Below, in pieces: positions 36,545 to 45,344 of a stretch of DNA of 64,000 bases (the stretch's first letter is position 1; each line of letters opens with the position of its first letter). Under the pieces are notes generated by a model. The model ran no database searches. It was not told where the DNA came from and saw only the letters and a program-made list of their open reading frames with translations. Origin of the DNA: CAZJAD01 sp964543855 (GTDB lineage Bacteria; Electryoneota; RPQS01; DYHQ01); the NCBI GenBank assembly GCA_964543855.1, contig CAZJAD010000001.1, positions 36,274-100,273 on the forward strand, in the 5' to 3' direction. Position numbers and translations under genes: made by a program.

Positions 36545-36568
36545 GTGGAGACGGCGGGAATCGAACCC
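36545..36568 (-). repeat. ssrA 3' end copy matching 25021-25044
   Basis: These 24 bases of the T-arm and acceptor stem match the fragment at 25021-25044 at 22 positions, same orientation, 11,524 bases apart. They would be the proximal attachment site of the island. Confidence 0.6.
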
Positions 36569-36898
36569 GCGTCCGAGAAGCGGAACACAGAAAGTCCCAC
36601 AGGCTTCTTTACTGGATAGGATCTCGCTCCCGGGTCGTCCCAGCAACAAAACTAGCGGGAGCCAGCCGCTGAAGTCTCGCGCACCACCCGCGGCCCTGTG
36701 GCGTGCCAGCGAGTCTGCGATGGCACTCGACCCACCAACCGACCCGCAAGTCGGTGGGGAGCGTGCTACCTAATTTTAGGCAGCAAGAGCATAAGTGCTA
36801 TTGGCACTTGTGTTTTTGGGGTCTGATTTAGGAGGATGCCCCAGCCTCCGCCTGCACCTTCTGCCACCCGATCATCCCGTCGAAACCAAGTCGTCCCC
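36546..36898 (-). ncRNA. ssrA: Transfer-messenger RNA (tmRNA)
   Basis: The 5' end GGGGACGACTTGGTTTCGAC (from 36898) is the typical tmRNA start, and its first seven bases pair with CGTCTCC at 36553-36547, with the conserved G-U at the third pair. The discriminator is A36546; CCA is not encoded. The T-arm GGGTTCGATTCCC is intact. The tag reading frame ends at TAA 36776-36778 and gives ANSTYALAA from GCC 36805; resumption a few codons upstream (NTSANSTYALAA) is also possible. Length is about 353 nt. tmRNA rescues stalled ribosomes together with SmpB. Its 3' end appears to have served as an integration site. Confidence 0.96.
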
Positions 36899-36922
36899 AA
36901 GGGTCTGAGTGGTATCAGTATA

Positions 36923-36951
36923 AAGATAATGCGAAACACGGCGTGAGTCAA
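36923..36951 (-). promoter_or_regulatory. Promoter of ssrA
   Basis: On the minus strand TTGACT (36946-36951), 17 bases, TATCTT (36923-36928), about 25-30 bases before the mature 5' end; the precursor would be trimmed by RNase P. Confidence 0.5.
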
Positions 36952-37043
36952 GTGTCTCCGGCCGAGTCCAGCCCGCTCAGATGCCGCCGAAATGGGCGAC
37001 CGGCCCGGTGTGGAGCGTTCTTTTGGCTGCGCACCAGTGCATG

Positions 37044-37072
37044 TTGCTTCTCGTGACGGAATTTGGTATCTT
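37044..37072 (+). promoter_or_regulatory. Candidate promoter of the BNR-repeat protein
   Basis: TTGCTT (37044-37049), 17 bases, TATCTT (37067-37072), about 90 bases before the start codon. Confidence 0.35.
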
Positions 37073-37168
37073 GAGATTTGGAGGCCACTCCGGGGCTTTG
37101 CGTGGACCCCGACCTATCCTCCAACAATCCGGCAGCTCTGCACGGTCAACTTCAGGAGGGATGTATCC

Positions 37169-40100
37169 ATGTTACGGCGATTGCTGCTTCTTCTGCTACT
37201 TGTCCCCGGGCTCGTCCAAGCCCAAATGCCAACGGTCCAGAATGTGGAAGATGTCCACAACCTCTTCCGGCAGCACTTCGCGCAGCGCGTTGACCGGGGA
37301 TCGGGAACGGGATTCAAGCCTTGGAAGAGAGCCGAGTGGTTCTGGGGGCAGCGCGCTTTTCCAACGGGCACGATTCCGGATGGCGCTCGCTGGCAGGCCT
37401 ACCAGCAGATGCTGAAGATGCCGCGGGCACACACCGACGAACCCTGGGAGGAACTTGGACCGGCCAATATCGGAGGTCGCACACGAGTCATCCGATTTCA
37501 CCCCAACAATCCCGCTGTCATGTTTGCCGGGTCGGTTTCCGGCGGCTTGTGGAAAAGCACGGACGCCGGTCATACATGGGCGCCGATCACGGATTTCCTG
37601 CCCAACCTCGCGGTGGGGGCCTTCGAGTTTGACCCGCTGCACCCCGACACGATGTACATGGGCACCGGAGAAGGCTACTACAACATTGACGCGGTGCTCG
37701 GAATCGGACTTCTCAAGAGCACTGACGGCGGCGACTCCTGGGAGCAAACGAGCCTTTCCTGGCCCTACTCATCGAGTTCGGCCATAAACAAGATCAGTAT
37801 TGACCCGACCAATCCGGAGAACATCGTCGTCGCGACGCGAAACGGATTGCGCCTGTCGACGGACGGATTTGCAACCTACTCAATTCCTTCGGGAGGCGGG
37901 TCAGGCGATTTCAAAGATGTCCAGCGTGATCCGCAGAATCCGAATAACCTTCTGGCGGGAGCCGGCTATCCTTGGGGCTCTGCAACGAACGGCATCTACA
38001 AGTCCACCGATGGAGGCCTGACATGGTCCAGGCGGACAGAAGGTCTGCCCTCGGTCATGACCATGGGCCGCAGTATACTGGCCTACTACGAGAATAATTC
38101 GGCGGTTGTTTACTGCGGTGTTGCGGAGACTTTTGGTGCTGGTGCAGAGACAATCGGTATCTATCGCAGCGGTGATGGCGGCGATACATGGGATGTCATG
38201 AACAACACCGTGGACATATTCTCCGAGCAGAGCTGGTACGACATGATGCTGGCCGTTCATCCCGAGAATTCCGCTCTGCTCTTCGCCGCGGGGCGCTATA
38301 TGTTCCGCTCCACGAACAGCGGCTACCAGTGGAATCAGATTGGCGCCAATGTCCATGTGGACTACCACGAATGTGTCTTCCACCCCGATGATCCTTCGAT
38401 TGTGTTCGTCGGAACGGACGGCGGCATCTTCATGTCCTTCACCGGTGGCGATAGCTGGGAGGAAAGGAACACGGGCTATGTAACCCACCAATATTATGGA
38501 TTCGGCAACGCCACCATCGATACCCTGTGTGCGTTCGGTGGGTCTCAGGACAATGGCACAACTCGCTGGCTCGGCAATCGAGACTGGGATATGGTCTACG
38601 GAGGCGACGGTGGCTATTGCGTGATCGACTGGAGCAATGATATGACCGTCTATGTGGAATGGCAGTTCGGCCATCACCTCCGTTCCACAAATGGTGGAAA
38701 CACCTTCCAGAACATACAGAATGGTATCGGCGGCGATGGTCCTTGGGTCACGCCCGTGATTCAGGATCCGTTCGAGTCGAACACCCTGTACACGACAGCA
38801 GGCGCAGGACAGATCTATATCACCACAAATCGAGGGGACCTGTGGGAACCACTCGGCAGTCCCTTGGGAGCCGAGGTCCAATCCATTGCAGCATCACCGA
38901 TTCTCCAAGGAAGGCTCTATGCCGCCCGTGGTTCCGGCGTCTATCGCAAAGACCCGGGCACCACGACATGGACATCGGCATCGAGCGGATTGCCGGGTGC
39001 GGAGGTTACGCGTGTCGTACCTGACCTTGCCAATCCCGACGGCGTCTATGCGACGATCTCGGGCTTCGGTGCAAGCCATGTCTATTGGTCCAACAACGCC
39101 GGGGGCAATTGGACGAACATCACCGGCGACCTGCCCAGTGTGCCGGCGCAGGATCTGGCAATCGATTTGGGTGACGCCTCCACGCTCTACGCTGGGACAG
39201 ATCTTGGGGTCTTTCGCACGACGAACCATGGCCAGAGTTGGGAGATATTCGGGTCTGGATTCCCAGTGGCGGTCGTGGATGATCTGGAAATGCAGGCAAG
39301 GACAGGGATGTTGCGTGCTGCGACCCATGGCCGCGGGTTGTGGCAGATTCCGACGGGCGGCCCAATGGTCAGCTTCCTCTACCCGAACGGCGGCGAATTG
39401 CTCGCGCTTGGAACGACCATTGAGATGCGGTGGGCCGGAGAGAGTTTCGGCGGCGAAGTGTCCATTGAGCTAAACCGCAATTATCCCGGCGAGAATTGGG
39501 AGACTCTTTATGCCGCAACACCCAATGACGGTGCGGAAAGCTGGACAGTGACCGAACCGACGACCGACCACGCCCGCTTCCGCGTCACACACCTCACTCT
39601 TCCGAACAATTCCGACACGACCAATACCGATACACGCATCGTCGTGCCCGGGCTGCAGCTGCTCTCACCCAACGGGGGAGAGTCCATCGTGGTGACATCA
39701 CACTACTACATCACCTTCGAGAGGACTCTCGTGACAGACACTCTCGTAATTGAATTGAACCGCGACTACCCCTCTGGCGATTGGGAGGAGATCAGTGATG
39801 TGGTTATTGCGGACACAAGCCTGCGCTGGCTTGTCCTTGGTGAGCCAACGGAGAATGCCCGCATGCGTGTCTACTCGGTGACCAATCCGAGCTTCGCAGA
39901 TACCTCGGATGCTGACTTCTCGATCATCCAGCCTTCGATGGCGGTTCTTTACCCCAGTGGCGGTGAAGTACTGGACGACGACAGCACGATCACGCTTCGG
40001 TGGAGCGCCGAGGATCTCGAGGGTCGCGTGGAGATCTCGCTGAATCGCGATTATCCCACAGGTGCGTGGGAAAGTCTCTTCGGCAATACAGCCAATGACG

Positions 40101-40510
40101 GCGAGCAGAATTGGGCCGTCACAGGGCCCGCTTCACAGCATTGTCGCCTGCGAGTGCGAGCGCTCATAGCACCGGAGATTGAAGCCGTCAGCGACGGAGA
40201 TTTCGAGATCCGTGCACTCGCTGTGGGCGAGGGAGCGTCTCTGCCAACCGCCTTCCGCCTTTATCCACCAGCTCCGAATCCCTTCAATCCCCAAACGGTC
40301 ATCCTGTTCGACTTGCCGCTGACACAGCGCGTGAAGGTGGAGGTCTTCAACCGACTGGGCAGAAGGGTCGGCATTTTGGCTGACGAGACAAGAGCTCCCG
40401 GAACGCATCGCCTGGTGTTCGACGGGTCCGACCTGAGCTCAGGGATATACTTTGTGCGCGTTCAGGCCGGTTCGGAATCCCGTATCGCCAAACTTGTTTT
40501 GGTGCGCTGA
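37169..40510 (+). CDS. Large secreted sortilin/BNR-repeat protein with three Kre9-like domains and sorting tail
   Basis: ATG 37169 (AGGAGG 9 bases upstream) opens a signal peptide (MLRRLLLLLLLVPGLVQAQ); the open frame reaches further upstream but without one. The protein has 1113 residues. About ten Asp-box repeats (STDAGHTW, STDGGDSW, STDGGLTW, SGDGGDTW, STNSGYQW, TTNHGQSW and others) in residues 85-735 would form two beta-propellers of the VPS10/sortilin type. Three Kre9-like modules (starting YPNGGE, SPNGGE, YPSGGE) fill about 735-1025, and a FlgD-like sorting tail (PNPFNPQT, FNRLGRRVG, GIYFVRVQ, KLVLVR) ends the chain. It should be exported and fixed to the surface. No catalytic site was identified; glycosidase activity is only a possibility. 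Confidence 0.88.
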   Translation: MLRRLLLLLLLVPGLVQAQMPTVQNVEDVHNLFRQHFAQRVDRGSGTGFKPWKRAEWFWGQRAFPTGTIPDGARWQAYQQMLKMPRAHTDEPWEELGPANIGGRTRVIRFHPNNPAVMFAGSVSGGLWKSTDAGHTWAPITDFLPNLAVGAFEFDPLHPDTMYMGTGEGYYNIDAVLGIGLLKSTDGGDSWEQTSLSWPYSSSSAINKISIDPTNPENIVVATRNGLRLSTDGFATYSIPSGGGSGDFKDVQRDPQNPNNLLAGAGYPWGSATNGIYKSTDGGLTWSRRTEGLPSVMTMGRSILAYYENNSAVVYCGVAETFGAGAETIGIYRSGDGGDTWDVMNNTVDIFSEQSWYDMMLAVHPENSALLFAAGRYMFRSTNSGYQWNQIGANVHVDYHECVFHPDDPSIVFVGTDGGIFMSFTGGDSWEERNTGYVTHQYYGFGNATIDTLCAFGGSQDNGTTRWLGNRDWDMVYGGDGGYCVIDWSNDMTVYVEWQFGHHLRSTNGGNTFQNIQNGIGGDGPWVTPVIQDPFESNTLYTTAGAGQIYITTNRGDLWEPLGSPLGAEVQSIAASPILQGRLYAARGSGVYRKDPGTTTWTSASSGLPGAEVTRVVPDLANPDGVYATISGFGASHVYWSNNAGGNWTNITGDLPSVPAQDLAIDLGDASTLYAGTDLGVFRTTNHGQSWEIFGSGFPVAVVDDLEMQARTGMLRAATHGRGLWQIPTGGPMVSFLYPNGGELLALGTTIEMRWAGESFGGEVSIELNRNYPGENWETLYAATPNDGAESWTVTEPTTDHARFRVTHLTLPNNSDTTNTDTRIVVPGLQLLSPNGGESIVVTSHYYITFERTLVTDTLVIELNRDYPSGDWEEISDVVIADTSLRWLVLGEPTENARMRVYSVTNPSFADTSDADFSIIQPSMAVLYPSGGEVLDDDSTITLRWSAEDLEGRVEISLNRDYPTGAWESLFGNTANDGEQNWAVTGPASQHCRLRVRALIAPEIEAVSDGDFEIRALAVGEGASLPTAFRLYPPAPNPFNPQTVILFDLPLTQRVKVEVFNRLGRRVGILADETRAPGTHRLVFDGSDLSSGIYFVRVQAGSESRIAKLVLVR

Positions 40511-40551
40511 GATATTTCAATACACACGACCTGCCTTTGTGCGAGACCGAA

Positions 40552-40582
40552 GGCCCACCGGGCTCGAGCTTGCCGGTGGGCC
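40552..40582 (+). terminator. Hairpin after the BNR-repeat gene, possible terminator
   Basis: A perfect 10-bp G+C-rich stem (40552-40561 with 40573-40582) with an 11-base loop, 42 bases after the stop. No U-run follows, so termination is not certain. Confidence 0.4.
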
Positions 40583-40598
40583 AAGCGGTCCGCTTAAA

Positions 40599-40627
40599 TT
40601 GACTTTATCCGCCGATTATCGTAACCT
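40599..40627 (+). promoter_or_regulatory. Candidate promoter of cdaA-nth
   Basis: TTGACT (40599-40604), 17 bases, TAACCT (40622-40627). The leader to the cdaA ATG would be about 18 nt. Confidence 0.4.
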
Positions 40628-40651
40628 TATGCCCACCCCTGGTGACTCTGC

Positions 40652-41503
40652 ATGGAACTCTTCCGCATCGCCTTTATTCCGGTCACGCTGATTGATGTGC
40701 TTGATGTTCTGGTGGTGACTTTCGTCTTCTGGAAGCTCTATCAGATCATGCGCGGTACGCGAGCAACACAGATGTTTGCCGGGCTCCTCATCCTATTTCT
40801 CTTCGCCATCTCAGCCTATGCACTGAACATGACGGGCACAAGCTGGCTGGTGCAGAGCGTGGCGACCGTCTGGGTCATCGCTTTCGTCATTCTTTTCCAA
40901 CCGGAACTCCGGCGGTTTCTGATGCAGCTCGGGCAGAACCGACTCGTGCGCGTCCTCTTCAAGGCCGAAGGAGCACGCACCCTTGATGCAGTGGCTCGGG
41001 CGTCCGCTGAACTGTCCAATCGGCACACGGGTGGGCTCATCGTCATTCAGCGAAACGTGAGCGTCCGTTCCATCACTGAGAGCGGTATCCGGGTGCAGGG
41101 CGAAGTCACTCCTGAGCTTCTGCTCTCCATCTTTCAACCCCGTACGCCGCTTCACGACGGCGCTGTCGTCATCACCGGAACAACGCTGGAGGCGGCGCGC
41201 TGTCTGTTGCCCCTTACCGAGAATCCCCACCTCGATTCAGAACTCGGCACGCGTCATCGCGCGGCACTGGGGGTCACAGAAGAACTGGATTGTGTGGCCG
41301 TGGTGATTTCGGAAGAAACGGGTAAAATCTCGCTCGCGCACGACGGAAAGTTCGTCGCCAGAAACATGACCGAGCCGGCACTTCGTGAAGCCCTCTACCG
41401 TCTCTGCGAAGGAGGCAAACTTGCCAGAAAAGGGAAAAGGGAGAAGAAGCACGTCCGACAACAAGAAAGCTCGCGCGCAGAAGATATGGGAGCATCTGGA
41501 TAA
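40652..41503 (+). CDS. cdaA: Membrane-bound diadenylate cyclase, CdaA type
   Basis: The 283-residue protein has three N-terminal membrane helices (residues 10-80) and a DAC (DisA_N) domain with the catalytic DGA motif (TPLHDGAVVI) and RHR motif (GTRHRAALG). It condenses two ATP into cyclic di-AMP, which controls potassium and osmolyte transport and cell-wall balance in other bacteria. The tail after about residue 250 is Lys/Arg-rich and unstructured; its coding sequence also holds the start of nth. No CdaR-like regulator gene follows, unlike in Firmicutes. Confidence 0.94.
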   Translation: MELFRIAFIPVTLIDVLDVLVVTFVFWKLYQIMRGTRATQMFAGLLILFLFAISAYALNMTGTSWLVQSVATVWVIAFVILFQPELRRFLMQLGQNRLVRVLFKAEGARTLDAVARASAELSNRHTGGLIVIQRNVSVRSITESGIRVQGEVTPELLLSIFQPRTPLHDGAVVITGTTLEAARCLLPLTENPHLDSELGTRHRAALGVTEELDCVAVVISEETGKISLAHDGKFVARNMTEPALREALYRLCEGGKLARKGKREKKHVRQQESSRAEDMGASG

Positions 41504-42101
41504 AGCCTACCCACGTGCTACCACGGCGCTCAGCCATCGATCTCCTTTCGAGTTGCTCGTCGCGGCAATCCTTTCAGCGCAATGCACCGATGAGCAAGTC
41601 AACACGGTGACCAAAACTCTTTTCAAGAAATATCGTGGACCTGAAGACTATCTGGCGGTGCCGACAGAGGAACTGGAAAAGGACATCCGACCGACCGGCT
41701 TTTTCCGTAACAAAGCCAAGTCTCTGCGCGGGCTTTCTCAGGCACTGATTCAGAACCATGAGGGGCAGGTTCCGAGAACGATAGACGAGATGGTGAAGCT
41801 GCCCGGCGTGGGACGCAAGACCGCCAATGTCGTCTTGGGAACCGCTTTCGGACTGGCGACCGGTGTGGTCGTCGACACTCATGTGCGGCGTCTCGCCTTC
41901 CGGATGGGGCTGACGAAAGAGACCAATCCGGAGAAGATTGAACGAGATCTGATGGCGCTGCTGCCCTCCGATGTCTGGATCGATTTCAGCCATGTGACGA
42001 TTTGGCATGGCCGCCGCGTCTGTGTTGCGCGTAAACCAAAGTGCTCGGAGTGCATCATCGCCGACCTCTGCCCGAAGAAGGGTGTAAGCACGAGCGTATG
42101 A
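41421..42101 (+). CDS. nth: Endonuclease III
   Basis: The protein of about 226 residues is a complete Nth: helix-hairpin-helix with catalytic Lys (LPGVGRKTANVV), catalytic Asp (VDTHVRR) and the C-terminal 4Fe-4S loop C-x6-C-x2-C-x5-C (CVARKPKCSECIIADLC). It removes oxidised pyrimidines from DNA. The frame is open further upstream into cdaA (GTG 41385), but TTG 41421 with GGAGG 5 bases before it gives a length close to the E. coli protein (211). The gene therefore overlaps the end of cdaA by 83 bases, and the two are translated together. Confidence 0.93.
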   Translation: MPEKGKGRRSTSDNKKARAQKIWEHLDKAYPRATTALSHRSPFELLVAAILSAQCTDEQVNTVTKTLFKKYRGPEDYLAVPTEELEKDIRPTGFFRNKAKSLRGLSQALIQNHEGQVPRTIDEMVKLPGVGRKTANVVLGTAFGLATGVVVDTHVRRLAFRMGLTKETNPEKIERDLMALLPSDVWIDFSHVTIWHGRRVCVARKPKCSECIIADLCPKKGVSTSV

Positions 42102-42120
42102 GGTTCCGATAGACACATAA

Positions 42121-42158
42121 GAAAGGCCGGACACTTTTGTGCCCGGCCTTTCTGTTTT
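42121..42158. terminator. Bidirectional terminator after nth
   Basis: A 10-bp stem GAAAGGCCGG (42121-42130) with CCGGCCTTTC (42143-42152), followed by TGTTTTG. The GAAA/TTTC ends give usable U-tracts on both strands, for nth (+) and the YHS gene (-). Confidence 0.85.
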
Positions 42159-42180
42159 GCACTTCCGTCCTCGACAGGGA

Positions 42181-42681
42181 TTACTCAGCCATGCCCTCCG
42201 GCATCATTCTCATGTAATGCTGCGGATGCTTGCGAAAGACTTCCTCGGACCTCTTCGAAGTGAAGTAGTAGCGTTTGCCATCGACATCACAAGACATCAC
42301 TCTGTCGGTCACGATCCCTTCGCTGCCGTCCACCGGATCGACGAAATGCTTCCCGGCTTCGTCGACGCGAACGACATTCCCGGGCACCGCGAAGTGCTTC
42401 ATCCATTTGGCGGGATTGGATTGAAATTTTCCTCGGCAGGGAGCGCAGCAGTGATAGTATCGGACGCCTTCGAGGTCCGAATAAGAGGGCGCTTGCGTGA
42501 CGAGACCTTCTCCTCCCATGACGGGACAGGTGAAGAGCCTCTGACCATCCTCGGTGATCCAGACATTCCCTTCAACAATGGATGTGTCCTGCATTTTGTC
42601 GGTGGTTCCCGCAACGCCAATATGCCAGACGGCACCCAGTAGAATCGCGAGGGTCAGTGCGAAGATATTGTTCCGGTTCAT
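42181..42681 (-). CDS. Exported protein with two YHS-type metal-binding domains
   Basis: The 166-residue protein begins with a hydrophobic signal or anchor segment. Two related domains follow: residues of about 45-95 (FTCPVMGGEG ... YYHCCAPCRGKF) and 105-160 (FVDPVDGSEG ... YYFTSKRSEEVFRKHP). Both fit the YHS family (CPVxG or DPVxG, then YxFxS/C). The first copy has four Cys, the second none in the CC-x2-C place. YHS domains bind copper or other heavy metals. The gene starts 15 bases after the TonB receptor gene ends, which supports a metal-handling operon. Confidence 0.85.
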   Translation of the reverse strand: MNRNNIFALTLAILLGAVWHIGVAGTTDKMQDTSIVEGNVWITEDGQRLFTCPVMGGEGLVTQAPSYSDLEGVRYYHCCAPCRGKFQSNPAKWMKHFAVPGNVVRVDEAGKHFVDPVDGSEGIVTDRVMSCDVDGKRYYFTSKRSEEVFRKHPQHYMRMMPEGMAE

Positions 42682-42696
42682 TATCGTATTCTCCTT

Positions 42697-44895
42697 TTAG
42701 TCATTTCCGAGCGCATAGCTCAGACTCAAGTGAACTGTTCTGCCCAGAAGCGGGCCATAGAGCATTGACGAATCAAACAGTCTTTTCCCCGTTGCCGTGT
42801 CGTAGAGATACGGATTGTCGGGTTGTGTCCAGTCGGTGAGATTCTTGACGCTCCCAGAGAGTTCAAAGGGGCCCATTTCCTTGGACACTCTGAGATTCCA
42901 CAGCGTGTAAGTTGGCGACAGGGCTCGGCTTCGACCCTCAGGCAGTTTCTGCGGGCCGTACAAATCGGCGGAAATCTCGGCGGACACGCCGGCGGAAACC
43001 CAGTTCTTCTCCAGGGAACTGCTGCCCGTGTAGCGATTCTGCAGATGAACTTCGTGCCATCCCATCGCGTCCTTGTACTGCACTTCCGTCCGGGTCCCTC
43101 CAAGCTTCAGCACCCAGCCACGCACATCCCTCCAAGTGAGTTTCAACTCAACGCCACGGCTGTAAGCATCTTCTGCATTCGAGTACTGTGTCGTCCCGAT
43201 ATGGTCGCTGTAAGCCAGAATGACTTTGTGGTCAAAGACAGTATAGAATGCATTCAGATCCGCCGTGACAGAGTAGTTCCTGCGGAGCCATTGGCGATTC
43301 ACAGAGAAGGACCCTGCGACGCTCCTCTCCGGTTTCAGATTATCCGGAATAAGAACATTGTCAAATCCGGCATGAACCGCCTTGTCAACACTGAAAATGG
43401 ATACGCGGCGAAAGCCGGTGCCACCCGAGAGACGAAGTCCCCAAGCATCGTCCGGTCGCCAAAGAACGGATCCTCGCGGATTGAACACCCAACCGTAGTC
43501 ATTGAAGTGCTCCAATCGACTTCCTCCAAGAAACACCCAACCATGCCCGGCTTTCCAAGTGTGCTGAGCAATGACTCCGGGAATGCGGTTCAGACGATCC
43601 GTTGGCGCGCCGAGCGCGAGGTTGTCCTTATAGTCGTCGTGCTGAAAAACGCCTTGAAACAAGGTGCTGTGAACAGGGCTCCAGTCCTCCTCGACCGAAG
43701 TCTTGACCGAAATCAGATCCTGCGATGCGTCAAATCGAGTCGTTCCATACCAGGAGTTCTGCTCGTGTCTGACCGCGGCGGCGTTGAATGAGAAGCGCGT
43801 TGCGTTCGTCGGGTCTGTGGTGTAGGCAAAGGAGACTTCTTTGCGATCCGTCTCGATGTCACGACCGTAGACCTCGTCGCTTCCTCTGTCATTTTCCGTC
43901 CAGCGAGTCTCTCCGGCAAAGCGGCGCTCGGTGTACAGTCGCCCTCCAAGTCGAACTTCACTGCTCCCGATGTTCTTTGACAGAGATCCGATGACATTGA
44001 GCCGCTTGTACTCGGGGGTGTCGGTCACTCCATCGCTGTCGCGGTCGACCTTGTCCGGCTCCGAGCTGTAGGTTGTCGACAGCCGAAACGGAATATTGCC
44101 AAGCCGGTGTGAACCGCTGAGAGCCATCGTGTGTTGCCAAGTGTCGCTACCGGACAGATTCACGCGCAGCGACGGCGCATTTGTGGTCCTCGTCGAGACG
44201 AGATTGACACCGCCCGCAATCGCGCCACTCCCAAACAGATTGGAGCCGCTGCCCTTCACGAGTTCGACACTCGAGATATCCGCGATAGAGATGCCATCCA
44301 GACTGTAAAGCGTTCCCAGGCCCGACAAGACCGGCAGACCGTCCACATTGATGTCCGTATAGGATGGATCGAGACCTTGCATACCGATCCCCATGGATCC
44401 ACATAATGCACAGGGGCGAACCGTCAGTCCCGTCTGGTCTGAAAGAGCACTCAGGAGCCCTCCATCCGTGGACGCTGCCTGCAACTCCTGGGCGACAATA
44501 ATCTCCTTGCGAACGGGTTCTTCGGCGTCCACACCCGAAACTTCCCGCTCCGTGCTGATTTTCATTTCTTCCAGGAAAATCGGATTGACTTCAAGATGAA
44601 AGTCGACCACCAACTCGTCATCTTCGGATATTGCGACAGCTCGCTCTTCCGTGGAATAGCCGACCAGCGATACTCTCAAGGTGTAGTTGCCCGGCAAGAG
44701 ACCCGATATCACATAATGCCCGTCCATATCCGATGATGCGCCTCTTTGAGTTCCGACCACGAGGACATTTGCCCCTAACAGTGGCTCATTCTCGCCGCCG
44801 TGGATCCGTCCTTGCACGATCGCCGCGTGAAGATTTGCGGCGGATGCCGCGACGGCGCAAACGAGGAGAAGGTATACAAATAGCTTGTATTTCAT
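42697..44895 (-). CDS. TonB-dependent receptor with Cys-containing plug, probable metal transporter
   Basis: The 732-residue protein has a signal peptide, a carboxypeptidase-regulatory-like N-terminal domain (residues 25-105, GENEPLLGANVLVVGTQRG), a plug (residues of about 130-250) and a beta-barrel ending VHLSLSYALGND. The plug carries RPCALCGSMGIGMQG, a CxxC with two Met, followed by LDPSYTDINVDGLPV. Thiols at this exposed place are unusual for sugar or vitamin receptors and fit soft metals such as copper. Flanking genes (Cys-rich exported protein upstream, YHS protein downstream) agree. Copper as the ligand is inference. Not closely alike to the other TonB receptor at 18939. Confidence 0.9.
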   Translation of the reverse strand: MKYKLFVYLLLVCAVAASAANLHAAIVQGRIHGGENEPLLGANVLVVGTQRGASSDMDGHYVISGLLPGNYTLRVSLVGYSTEERAVAISEDDELVVDFHLEVNPIFLEEMKISTEREVSGVDAEEPVRKEIIVAQELQAASTDGGLLSALSDQTGLTVRPCALCGSMGIGMQGLDPSYTDINVDGLPVLSGLGTLYSLDGISIADISSVELVKGSGSNLFGSGAIAGGVNLVSTRTTNAPSLRVNLSGSDTWQHTMALSGSHRLGNIPFRLSTTYSSEPDKVDRDSDGVTDTPEYKRLNVIGSLSKNIGSSEVRLGGRLYTERRFAGETRWTENDRGSDEVYGRDIETDRKEVSFAYTTDPTNATRFSFNAAAVRHEQNSWYGTTRFDASQDLISVKTSVEEDWSPVHSTLFQGVFQHDDYKDNLALGAPTDRLNRIPGVIAQHTWKAGHGWVFLGGSRLEHFNDYGWVFNPRGSVLWRPDDAWGLRLSGGTGFRRVSIFSVDKAVHAGFDNVLIPDNLKPERSVAGSFSVNRQWLRRNYSVTADLNAFYTVFDHKVILAYSDHIGTTQYSNAEDAYSRGVELKLTWRDVRGWVLKLGGTRTEVQYKDAMGWHEVHLQNRYTGSSSLEKNWVSAGVSAEISADLYGPQKLPEGRSRALSPTYTLWNLRVSKEMGPFELSGSVKNLTDWTQPDNPYLYDTATGKRLFDSSMLYGPLLGRTVHLSLSYALGND

Positions 44896-44999
44896 TGCTG
44901 CTCCAAATTTGGCGAATGGTGATATGGCGCTGAAGACAGCAAAGCTGTCTCAGCGTATACCTCGCTCCAATGCGAACGGAGCGAGGACTCCGTCAAATC

Positions 45000-45344
45000 T
45001 CAGGCAGCCGATATGGGGGGGCGATCAATGGAAAATGTGGGTGCTTGGACAGGTGGGTGAAAGGAGGGTGTCGTATACATGGCGACGCAAACAGGATCGC
45101 CATGAGAATAGGATGAGATCACAAAAGGAGACACAGAGACATGTTGAAAGGAGCAAGTGCAACTGTCCTCGGGGCTTTCATCTCCCGTTTCGCAACAGCC
45201 ACAGTCGCAGCAAGAACGCGAATCTTCGCCATGGAGGATTGAGGAGACGAAGTCTTTGGCAACTTGTCCTGATATTGCGTTCGTACTGAGTGCAAGGCTC
45301 GCAATCAACAGGAACGGAAATAGTTGTTTAATAGAAGCTTTCAA
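45000..45344 (-). CDS. Small exported Cys/His-rich protein
   Basis: The 114-residue protein begins at TTG 45344 with a signal peptide (LFPFLLIASLALSTNAISGQ). A cluster of eight Cys lies near residues 44-64 (SCCDCGCCETG, SCTCSFQH). The C-terminus is rich in Pro, Ser and His with Met. No domain was recognised. No ribosome site is visible and no other start lies before the signal peptide, so the start is uncertain. It precedes the TonB receptor gene by about 100 bases and may be a periplasmic metal-binding partner. Confidence 0.6.
   Translation of the reverse strand: MKASIKQLFPFLLIASLALSTNAISGQVAKDFVSSILHGEDSRSCCDCGCCETGDESPEDSCTCSFQHVSVSPFVISSYSHGDPVCVAMYTTPSFHPPVQAPTFSIDRPPISAA

Larger units (their letters stand above)
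25021..36568. mobile_element. Putative genomic island inserted at the 3' end of ssrA
   Basis: The region is bounded by direct copies of the ssrA 3' end, which is a classic attachment site of tyrosine-recombinase islands. The island would lie downstream of the intact ssrA, as expected. All convincing genes inside read on the minus strand and form one regulatory and metabolic unit. In four hand-counted 60-base lines inside (26401, 30001, 33001, 34621) G+C was 25-32, against 32-36 in four lines outside (16381, 20041, 38401, 41881); the sample is small. No integrase, excisionase or transfer gene is visible, so the element would be old and immobile. The alternative is a chance or ancient duplication of the ssrA end. 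Confidence 0.45.

Noticed and set aside
36495..36773. Open frame beginning with a WRRRESNPR-like peptide (and a similar one at 25004-25252)
   Set aside because: This peptide is the well-known false translation of the antisense of a tmRNA/tRNA 3' end; the frames come from ssrA and its fragment.
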